DNA of 6,069 bases, from contig DDKW01000033.1 of assembly GCA_002339805.1 (NCBI GenBank), positions 1 to 6,069 of the forward strand, read 5' to 3'. Shown here piece by piece: positions 1-6,068 of the stretch (positions within the stretch are counted from its first letter, which is position 1; every line of letters starts with the position of its first letter). The translations under genes were made by a program, and so were the position numbers. The notes beneath the pieces were generated by a model. That model was not told where the DNA came from. It did no database searches and saw only the letters and a list, made by a program, of their open reading frames with translations. Source of the DNA: Dehalococcoidia bacterium UBA2588 (GTDB lineage Bacteria; Chloroflexota; Dehalococcoidia; Lucifugimonadales; UBA3495).

Positions 1-199
1 AGCTTTGAATCACGTTGTCACCGGACAAGAACAACACGACAACTTCAACGCTGCATATAAATTCATCAGAGATGAATCTATGCACTGGGGTCCGTTCTAT
101 TCAAACGTACCTTGGGGAGCTGGTAAGAGAATCGCAAACTACGAACCATGGAAATTGGTTCCTTACTTCACTGCACCTTGGTCAATTACCTTGAAGTAA
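1..199 (+). CDS. C-terminal end of a probable ABC-transporter solute-binding protein (family 5), partial
   Basis: Only the last 65 or so codons are present; the frame runs in from the left edge (first full codon at base 2) and ends at TAA 197-199. The tail has the features of the C-terminus of peptide/nickel-type (SBP_bac_5) binding proteins: an amphipathic helix with the AAYKFIRDES stretch, then HWGPFYSNVPWGAGKRI, then an aromatic/proline-rich last strand ending PWSITLK. Such proteins capture oligopeptides or other small solutes outside the membrane and pass them to an ABC permease. The next gene downstream encodes a complete member of the same class, which supports the call. The gene ends 61 bases before a strong hairpin terminator, so it is the last gene of its transcription unit. 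The N-terminus, signal peptide and substrate pocket lie outside the window, so the substrate cannot be guessed. A TTG at base 5 is not a credible start. Family assignment is moderately sure. Confidence 0.6.
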   Translation, partial: ALNHVVTGQEQHDNFNAAYKFIRDESMHWGPFYSNVPWGAGKRIANYEPWKLVPYFTAPWSITLK

Positions 200-260
200 G
201 AATCCAATCACAGCAACAAATATCTGGGAACTTCTTCCAATGAGATTCCCTGATAACCAA

Positions 261-289
261 GAGGGGGCCTGTGGGGGCCCCCTCGTTTT
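261..289 (+). terminator. Rho-independent terminator after the first solute-binding protein gene
   Basis: A 9-bp perfect stem (261-269 GAGGGGGCC pairing with 276-284 GGCCCCCTC) with a 6-base loop is followed by G and four T residues (286-289). The stem is almost all G:C, so it should be very stable although the T tract is short. It lies 61 bases past the stop at 199 and separates the two consecutive solute-binding protein genes into different transcription units. Confidence 0.85.
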
Positions 290-359
290 ACGTAATTCGT
301 CATTTATTATAATTATATATATGTTTTGATAATATATATTACTTATTTTAAATACTATA

Positions 360-388
360 TTGACAAATATTTTTATCTAACGTAGCCT
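360..388 (+). promoter_or_regulatory. Candidate sigma-70-type promoter for the lipoprotein gene
   Basis: A perfect -35 hexamer TTGACA sits at 360-365. At the ideal 17-bp spacing the -10 position is TAGCCT (383-388), which matches the TATAAT consensus at only three positions, so the pairing is weak. The very AT-rich DNA directly upstream could act as an UP element. Other TATATT/TATTAT hexamers at 403-410 are too far from this -35 box. The location after a terminator and before a well-expressed-looking gene makes a promoter expected here, but the exact boxes are uncertain. Confidence 0.35.
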
Positions 389-471
389 ATACGTCGTGCA
401 GCTATATTATTAAGATTAATACTTATTATTTGCTGCTGACATAAACAAAGTCATTGAACATGGCTAAAAAT

Positions 472-478
472 AAGGAGG
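472..478 (+). promoter_or_regulatory. Consensus Shine-Dalgarno (AAGGAGG) for the GTG-started lipoprotein gene
   Basis: AAGGAGG lies 7 bases before the GTG at 486, the optimal distance. It decides the start: an in-frame TAA at 471-473 excludes any earlier start, and the next in-frame ATG (codon 15) would remove the positively charged n-region of the signal peptide. Confidence 0.9.
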
Positions 479-485
479 AACACGA

Positions 486-2300
486 GTGATTGAAACACGG
501 AAAAACGGCATTAAGAACATCGTCTTAATGTCCTTGTCATTGATGCTTCTTTCTGCTTTTGTTGTAGCTTGCGGTGGTTCAGATGAATCCTCGTCAGCAC
601 CAGCAGCAGCAGCACCTGCGGCATCAGCACCTGCGGCATCAGCACCAGCTAAAGAAGCACCAAAAGCTGCTGCTAGTGCAGCTCCTACGGCAGTACCTGC
701 TGTAAAACCAACAGTAGCACCTGTCAAGGCGGAACCCGCTAAAGATAGTATAGTAGTGGTAATCAACCAGGAACCTTCAGACCCAGATACATGGAAATCT
801 ACTACACTATATCCTAACCAAATCACGCACAACATTACTCAGCCAGTCTCGTTCTTAGGACCAGACTTCGTTGACCATGCGACAGTGGGATTTGAGAGTT
901 GGGAAATGCATGATGGAGGAGCTTCCTGGACATTTAAACTCACCGAAGGAATGGAATTTCATAACGGTGAGCCTTGGGATGCTGAAGCTGCCAAATACTC
1001 AATAGATTATCTGGGCCAATGCGTAGAGTGTGGACCTTACGGCCAAGTAGGGCCTTCTACTGCGGACGTCATAGACGACCACACAGTACAATGGAACTTA
1101 GAGAATCCTAACCCTGCGTTACCTAGATTTAGTCAATACACAATTTTTAGAGCCCCGAAAGACCATGCTGAACATGACGGCGAGGTCCAAGCGGCCGCAG
1201 GCAACACCATCGGCTGGGGTCCATACACATTTGGTGAATGGATTCGAGGTGAAAAATTCACTATCAACAGATGGGATGGTTACAACGCCGATAACAGTGT
1301 ATTCCTAAACCAAGCAGGAACCATCAATACTGCTGAATACGTATGGAGACTAGAAGAAACAGTCAGATCCGCTATGATTCAAGCCGGTGAAGCAGACATA
1401 GCCTGGGGAATGGCTGGTGACATGGCTCAAGATCTTGACAATAGTGATCACGGAGCATGGGTCAAAATCGTATCAGGCGAAGTAAACACCCTGGATGTAG
1501 ATACTATCTGGCATCCAGAATTGAAAAAGCTGAAAGTAAGACAGGCTATAGCACACAGCATAGACTGCGAAGAAATAGCTCTAGCTCTCTTCGGTGAGCA
1601 AAGTAGATGCTCCAGTGGACCTAACGGTATCCCTGGAACTCTTGGAGTTAATGATACTAACTGGAAGCCAAAATACACTTACGACCCCGTGAAAGCTAAA
1701 GCATTATTAGCTGAAGCTGGTTATGACGCTTCCAACGAGATCAGCTACTGGACTCGTTCCGGAAGATGGGCTAAAGATGTTGAATTAGCAGAGTCTCTTG
1801 CTATCTACTTCGACCAAGTCGGATTAAATATCAAAGTAAACGTTGTTGAATCAACTATTTGGAACAAATATCACAAAGCAGGTCCGGCTCATATATATAG
1901 CGCTTCAATTGATGCCGGTAAAACCCATGAAGAGGCTGTTGCCGACGTACATGCCGGAGAGCCACCAGCTGATCCTGGTGTGTCACCTGGCTTGGTATAC
2001 TTCGCCCCTGGCGGAGAATACTTTGACTTCGGAAGACAAATCAAGTTCTATATGAACTGTGCATCTGTAAGATCTTCTAACTGTGATGCAGACACTCATA
2101 CCTTAGGCCAGAGAGCTATTGCAGCTGCAGGAGATGAGCGTAGGCAACTCATGGAAGAAGTTTACGACGTATTCAGTGATCGGCTCTATCAAATACCGAT
2201 CATGGAAATCGTAGCCGTATGGGGAGTGAACAAGAATCTGGACTTCACCAATATGCCTGGTGGACGAAGAATTTTGATCAACACCACACACTTCAAATAG
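486..2300 (+). CDS. ABC-transporter solute-binding lipoprotein, family 5 (peptide/nickel-type)
   Basis: This 604-residue protein is an extracytoplasmic, membrane-anchored receptor that would bind a solute (oligopeptides in most studied family members) and deliver it to an ABC permease. Residues 1-28 are a lipoprotein signal peptide: R5, K6 and K10, a hydrophobic core, then the lipobox VVA-C with the lipidated cysteine at 29. Residues 30-87 are a low-complexity Ala/Pro/Ser/Val linker containing APAAS repeats. The binding domain (about 88-604) carries family-5 (SBP_bac_5) hallmarks: WTFKLTEGMEFHNGEPWDAE (148-167), GWGPYTFGEW (243-252) followed by NRWDGYN (261-267), KVRQAIAHSID (350-360), and YDPVKAKALLAEAGY (399-413). 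The C-terminal helix with ERRQLMEEVY is followed by the IPI strand near 570. The start is GTG behind a consensus Shine-Dalgarno. Six cysteines besides Cys29 occur as three close pairs (179/182, 361/375, 525/533). No permease or ATPase gene follows, because dnaE lies convergent just downstream, so its partner is encoded elsewhere. The substrate cannot be deduced. The family call is firm. Confidence 0.93.
   Translation: MIETRKNGIKNIVLMSLSLMLLSAFVVACGGSDESSSAPAAAAPAASAPAASAPAKEAPKAAASAAPTAVPAVKPTVAPVKAEPAKDSIVVVINQEPSDPDTWKSTTLYPNQITHNITQPVSFLGPDFVDHATVGFESWEMHDGGASWTFKLTEGMEFHNGEPWDAEAAKYSIDYLGQCVECGPYGQVGPSTADVIDDHTVQWNLENPNPALPRFSQYTIFRAPKDHAEHDGEVQAAAGNTIGWGPYTFGEWIRGEKFTINRWDGYNADNSVFLNQAGTINTAEYVWRLEETVRSAMIQAGEADIAWGMAGDMAQDLDNSDHGAWVKIVSGEVNTLDVDTIWHPELKKLKVRQAIAHSIDCEEIALALFGEQSRCSSGPNGIPGTLGVNDTNWKPKYTYDPVKAKALLAEAGYDASNEISYWTRSGRWAKDVELAESLAIYFDQVGLNIKVNVVESTIWNKYHKAGPAHIYSASIDAGKTHEEAVADVHAGEPPADPGVSPGLVYFAPGGEYFDFGRQIKFYMNCASVRSSNCDADTHTLGQRAIAAAGDERRQLMEEVYDVFSDRLYQIPIMEIVAVWGVNKNLDFTNMPGGRRILINTTHFK
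597..646 (+). repeat. 15-bp in-frame tandem repeat coding the APAAS linker
   Basis: The unit GCACCTGCGGCATCA occurs twice exactly in tandem (612-626 and 627-641). It is preceded by a degenerate copy (597-611, coding APAAA) and followed by the start of another (642-646). It lies in frame and encodes APAAA-APAAS-APAAS-APAKE within the linker between the lipid anchor and the binding domain. Copy-number change by replication slippage would alter only linker length. Confidence 0.85.
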
Positions 2301-2305
2301 GATAC

Positions 2306-2340
2306 AAAAAAGAACACCCTGGAAATTTCCAGGGTGTTCT
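2306..2340 (-). terminator. Intrinsic terminator of dnaE, shared by the convergent genes
   Basis: Bases 2311-2340 are a perfect 30-bp palindrome (15-bp half-site AGAACACCCTGGAAA), giving a stem of about 13 bp with a 4-base AATT loop. Read on the minus strand, the stem is followed directly by five T residues (complement of 2306-2310), and the stem itself ends in T, so it is a classic terminator for dnaE. Read on the plus strand, the T-run is missing (CACGTATTA follows), though the hairpin may still help end or stabilise the lipoprotein transcript. It fills most of the 62-bp gap between the two stop codons. Confidence 0.9.
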
Positions 2341-2362
2341 CACGTATTAGTTTATGCTGATT

Positions 2363-5300
2363 TCAACCAACCTGTTGAAGTAATTTCCCATCCACACTAG
2401 TTTCTACAGAATTTTCTCCTAGAAGATCATTCAATCTTGAAATCAATCCTTCATCCATGCTTACCGTCACAACCGGCAAATCCATTATGATGACTTTTCC
2501 TAAAGTCTTAATCTTAAAATTCACCTTACATTGACCTGGATATTCCAACATTATTTTTACTGATTCTCTCAATTTATGAGCATCATCAATTGAATCTTCC
2601 GTTTCTTCTAATTTGATCATCATCACTTCATTTTTTGATACTTCAGTTCCTGCTTGAGTGTTGTCCATAGTAGTTTCCAAACTCATGTCTCCTGCTGTTA
2701 TATTTTTTGGTTGTTTGACGGCAGGAACATATACACTATCTTCTACTACGTCTGGCGTGACAGCAGGATTTTCTGCTCTTTCACATTGAAAACTAGGCTC
2801 ATCCCCTCGCTGCCTAATCTTGCCATAAATTCTCAAAGGAATACCCTCAACCCACTGTATATCAGTTTGTTGCAAATTCTGAGGCCACACCCAGCCGGTC
2901 ATATTTCCATCAGCAAATTTAATATCCAATCTTAAATATTCTTCATTCTTACTTTTAGTCACGCCCTTAAACTTACTATCAATTATCCCTATCACTGATA
3001 CATCTGACCCTATTTTCATTACCTCGAGAGTATCAAGAGCGATTCCATTGTGAGCCGTACTTGGCCCTCCGGTCATTACTGACAATTTCAGGCCTAATAA
3101 TTCTTCTTCCCATTCAATAACTTCTGAAAAAGGTGTTTCTGAATTTGATAAAACTATCCCTGTTGCAGCTGCATTTTCATTTGATCCAGAATCTATTTCA
3201 AACATTTTTGTCTGTCCTGAATTCCTGATTCTCGATTCCAATTGAATAGTAGCAAGCATAGACTCTAGAGCATCAAACAAGGATCCGCGTTCTCCAAACT
3301 GATCGAATGCCCCCACTTTAATTAAGCTCTCAAGCACTCTTCGATTAACATATTTGGAGTCCACGCGATTGCAGAAATCGTCTATTGATTTATACTCTCC
3401 ATTCTCCTCGCGTTCTACAGTAAGTTCTTTGACTGATGCATATCCAACATTCTTGACCGCAGATAACCCAAAATCAATTTGTGAGTCTACAGATTTACTG
3501 ATGCTGAATTCAGCTTCACATACATTGATATTAGGAGCTCCAACAACAATATTTAAATTCTTACATTCCATTATTGAAGAAAGCATTTTTTCTGGATTAT
3601 CACTCTTGGCATTCAAAACCGATGCCATGTACTGCATCTTATAATGTGTCTTAAAGTAGGCTGTCCAATAGGATATTAGTCCATAACTGACACTATGAGC
3701 TTTATTGAATGCATATCCAGCAAATGGCTCAATAAGTGTAAATATTTCCTCCGCTAAATCTTGCGAATACCCTTTTTCCATGGCTCCTGCCACAAATCTT
3801 TCCTTTTCTTCATTCATCAAGCTCTGAATTTTCTTACCCATAGCCTTTCGTACTATGTCAGCTTCACCTAAAGTGTATCCTGCAAATTGTTGGAATATTT
3901 TCAAAATTTGGTCCTGATACACGATTATTCCATACGTTTCATCTAATATTTCTTTCAGACTCTCGTCCGGATATTTAGCTGTGGTTTTCCCGTGCTTGGC
4001 ATCAATAAATGTGTCGATATGTTCCATCGGACCAGGTCTGTATAACGCTATCATAGCCGCTATGTCTCCCAAGTTAGATGGTTTAAGTTTTTCTATGTAT
4101 TTCTGCATACCAGCACTTTCAAGCTGGAATATATCTGTGGTCTTACCTGTTCCTAAAGTTTCAAAAGTATCGATATCATCCAATGGAATGTCTGACAATT
4201 TAATTTCTTCTCCTAAGGTATCAGTTATCAATTTCAAACATTTATCCAATATGGTTAGGTTTGTTAATCCAAGAAAATCCATTTTTAATAAACCCAGTTT
4301 CGCGACTGGGTCCATCGAATATTGTGTCATCAGAACTTTATTATCTTCCGATGCTCTAGATGGACGTTGCAAAGGCACTGTTTCTGTCAATGGGCTTTCT
4401 GAGATCAAAACTCCTGCCGCATGAGTACCAACGTGATGAACTGTACCCTCTAAGCCTTGTGCGTTCTCGATGAGAGTTTTCATGGCAGGGTTTTCATTGT
4501 AAATCTGCCTGAATTCGTCACTCCCATCCAATGCTTCTTGTATTGTTCTAGCTTTAAACGGGACTAATTTAGCTAATTTATCAACCTCACCGTAGGGAAT
4601 CCCAAGCCCTCGACCAACATCTCTGATGGAAGCCTTAGCAGCCATTCTTCCAAATGTGATAATTTGAGCTACTTTATCCTCTCCATATTTCTCAGTGACA
4701 TAATTCAAGACCTCATCTCTGCGATCATCTTGAAAGTCCATATCAATATCAGGCATTTCTTTTCGTTCTAAATTCAAGAATCTTTCAAATACAAGATTGT
4801 ACTTCAGCGGATCCACATCTGTAATTCCTAAACAATACAAAACCAAACTTGCTGCAGCGCTACCTCTCACAGCAAACATGATGTCGTTGTTTCGAACAAA
4901 TTCTATAATGTCTGACACAACCAAGAAATATTTCCCAAAATTAGTCTGTGTTATAACATCAAGTTCATAATCCAATCTAGTTTGAATACTTTCAGTGATA
5001 TCGTAGTATCGTTTTTCCAGTCCTTCTTCACATAAATGCCTCAAATAGTCATCAGCGGTATCAAAACCTGGTGTATCAAATCTAGGTAAATGAGTTTGCC
5101 CAAATCCTAACTCCAAATCACACATATCAGATATCTTTTGCGTATTTTCTAGAGCCTCTGGAAGATCCGAGAATAGTTCCCACATTTCTTCGGGAGATTT
5201 CACGTAATAGGAATCATCATCCATCCGTAGACGTTTCTCGTCATGGATAGTCGTATTAGTTTGAATTGCTATGTATAGATCTTGTAGATGATTGTCTTCT

Positions 5301-5935
5301 TTATGAGTGTAGTGGGAGTCATTGGTGACGACTAATGGGATATTTAAGGTTTCAGACATTTTAATTAAGGCTGTATTAATATCTTCTAATCCTGGGACAT
5401 TTTCATGCCTTTGAAGCTCAAAGAAATATCTGTCTTCAAAGACCCTGTTGTACCATAACGCTACCTCTTCGGCTTTATCTAAATTGCCGTCTAAAATATA
5501 TCTAGGTATTTCCGCTGACGGACAACCCGACAACGCAATTAATCCGGCATTTCTTTCTTCGAGTAATTCTTTATCAATTCTAGGCCTATAATGGAATCCT
5601 TCTATATGCGATTTGGTTACCAGATACATCAAGTTCTGATATCCTTCGTGGTTTTGAGCCAATAAAACGAGATGATATGGACTCCGCTCAGATGGACCTT
5701 TTTCGAATCTAGATGTGTGAGCCACATACACTTCACAACCAATAATAGGCTTCACGCCAACTCTTTTACATTCCGAGTAAAAATCTACTGCTCCATACAT
5801 TGATCCATGGTCCGTTATCGCCAAGGAATCCATGCCAGCTTCTTTTGCTGTCGCTACTAAGTCCGATATTTTACTGATACCATCCAGCATTGAGAACTCT
5901 GAATGCATATGGAGATGGGTAAACTTTTTATCCAA
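2363..5935 (-). CDS. dnaE: DNA polymerase III subunit alpha (replicative polymerase, DnaE type)
   Basis: This is the catalytic subunit of the chromosomal replicase, 1190 residues and full length for the family. The PHP domain (about 1-215) begins FTHLHMHSEFS and keeps metal-ligand-type residues H7, H9, D18, H43 (TDHG), E68, C138 (SGC), D206 and H208 (TNDSH). The palm follows (about 285-555) with RGSAAAS at 357-363, the catalytic pair D398 and D400 in PDIDMDF, and the third aspartate D553 in KMDFLGL. The fingers contain YRPGPM (632-637), VYQDQIL (672-678) and FNKAHSVSYG (743-752). A helix-hairpin-helix region (about 800-875) is followed by a clamp-binding motif QTKMF (908-912), an OB fold (about 975-1053), a linker and a C-terminal domain (about 1106-1190). 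There is no DnaQ-like exonuclease insert, so it is DnaE rather than PolC, and no intein. The start is TTG at 5935: two TAA codons lie directly upstream in frame, and the first internal ATG (codon 10) would cut the HLH motif. Only a weak GGA (5943-5945) precedes it. The call is firm. Confidence 0.97.
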   Translation of the reverse strand: MDKKFTHLHMHSEFSMLDGISKISDLVATAKEAGMDSLAITDHGSMYGAVDFYSECKRVGVKPIIGCEVYVAHTSRFEKGPSERSPYHLVLLAQNHEGYQNLMYLVTKSHIEGFHYRPRIDKELLEERNAGLIALSGCPSAEIPRYILDGNLDKAEEVALWYNRVFEDRYFFELQRHENVPGLEDINTALIKMSETLNIPLVVTNDSHYTHKEDNHLQDLYIAIQTNTTIHDEKRLRMDDDSYYVKSPEEMWELFSDLPEALENTQKISDMCDLELGFGQTHLPRFDTPGFDTADDYLRHLCEEGLEKRYYDITESIQTRLDYELDVITQTNFGKYFLVVSDIIEFVRNNDIMFAVRGSAAASLVLYCLGITDVDPLKYNLVFERFLNLERKEMPDIDMDFQDDRRDEVLNYVTEKYGEDKVAQIITFGRMAAKASIRDVGRGLGIPYGEVDKLAKLVPFKARTIQEALDGSDEFRQIYNENPAMKTLIENAQGLEGTVHHVGTHAAGVLISESPLTETVPLQRPSRASEDNKVLMTQYSMDPVAKLGLLKMDFLGLTNLTILDKCLKLITDTLGEEIKLSDIPLDDIDTFETLGTGKTTDIFQLESAGMQKYIEKLKPSNLGDIAAMIALYRPGPMEHIDTFIDAKHGKTTAKYPDESLKEILDETYGIIVYQDQILKIFQQFAGYTLGEADIVRKAMGKKIQSLMNEEKERFVAGAMEKGYSQDLAEEIFTLIEPFAGYAFNKAHSVSYGLISYWTAYFKTHYKMQYMASVLNAKSDNPEKMLSSIMECKNLNIVVGAPNINVCEAEFSISKSVDSQIDFGLSAVKNVGYASVKELTVEREENGEYKSIDDFCNRVDSKYVNRRVLESLIKVGAFDQFGERGSLFDALESMLATIQLESRIRNSGQTKMFEIDSGSNENAAATGIVLSNSETPFSEVIEWEEELLGLKLSVMTGGPSTAHNGIALDTLEVMKIGSDVSVIGIIDSKFKGVTKSKNEEYLRLDIKFADGNMTGWVWPQNLQQTDIQWVEGIPLRIYGKIRQRGDEPSFQCERAENPAVTPDVVEDSVYVPAVKQPKNITAGDMSLETTMDNTQAGTEVSKNEVMMIKLEETEDSIDDAHKLRESVKIMLEYPGQCKVNFKIKTLGKVIIMDLPVVTVSMDEGLISRLNDLLGENSVETSVDGKLLQQVG

Positions 5936-5999
5936 TTATTATTCCAATTTGTTCTTCTGATTGTTTTTGGGAATCAGCCTTGCCTTTACGCCTAAATAT

Positions 6000-6068
6000 C
6001 TAAGATTTTTTAGAATTTTCGGCTTTTTTATCTTCAGCAGGTGCTTTTTTAGCTTCAGCAGGTGCTTT
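6000..6068 (-). CDS. C-terminal tail of an unidentified gene upstream of dnaE, partial
   Basis: Only 22 codons before a TAG at 6000-6002 are in the window. They read as a Lys/Ala/Pro/Glu-rich tail made of 7-residue repeats (KKAPAEA, KKAPAED, then KKAEN), ending SKKS. Such charged low-complexity tails occur at the C-termini of several bacterial ribosomal and nucleic-acid-binding proteins, but nothing here identifies the family. It lies 64 bases upstream of dnaE on the same strand with no hairpin between them, so the two genes are probably co-transcribed. Of the other two minus-strand frames, one stops at once and the other gives an implausible Lys/Leu string, so this frame is preferred. The same frame continues open past the TAG to the dnaE start. 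Confidence 0.55.
   Translation of the reverse strand, partial: KAPAEAKKAPAEDKKAENSKKS

Larger units (their letters stand above)
290..485. other. AT-rich intergenic region upstream of the second solute-binding protein gene
   Basis: No long coding frame and no tRNA-like or other structured RNA is evident. Bases 301-360 hold only 5 G or C out of 60 by hand count and are dominated by TA/AT runs, an arrangement often found just upstream of strong promoters as flexible or UP-element DNA. The stretch holds the candidate promoter (360-388), a 9-codon ORF (460-489) and the Shine-Dalgarno at 472-478. From the candidate promoter this gives a leader of roughly 90 bases with no obvious riboswitch fold by eye. 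Confidence 0.6.

Noticed and set aside
226..252. Weak inverted repeat GGGAA / TTCCC between the first gene and its terminator
   Set aside because: Only five contiguous pairs with a long loop; the GC-rich hairpin at 261-284 is a far better terminator.
301..420. AT-rich spacer as a possible replication origin or attachment site
   Set aside because: No DnaA-box cluster, iterons or paired direct repeats are visible; low GC alone fits a promoter region.
464..835. Minus-strand open frame of 123 codons rich in Ala/Gly opposite the start of the lipoprotein gene
   Set aside because: Its Ala/Gly content is the antisense image of the GCA/GCT-rich Ala/Pro linker, and the plus-strand gene has a signal peptide, lipobox and family motifs.
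1448..2291. Short minus-strand and shifted-frame open frames within the lipoprotein gene
   Set aside because: They overlap conserved binding-protein sequence in another frame and show no domain, start signal or neighbour that supports them.
2654..4424. Several plus-strand open frames of 93-147 codons inside dnaE
   Set aside because: They lie antisense to well-conserved polymerase domains, have no ribosome binding sites of note and show no recognisable motifs.
2363..5935. Possible intein or split in dnaE, as known in some lineages
   Set aside because: The catalytic motifs follow one another at normal spacing without any insert or splicing-type Cys/Asn-His boundary, and the frame is uninterrupted.
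5942..6067. A third minus-strand frame open from the window edge to TAA codons just before dnaE
   Set aside because: It translates to a monotonous Lys/Leu string from the A-rich repeat, unlike a natural protein, while the neighbouring frame gives a typical KKAPAE tail.
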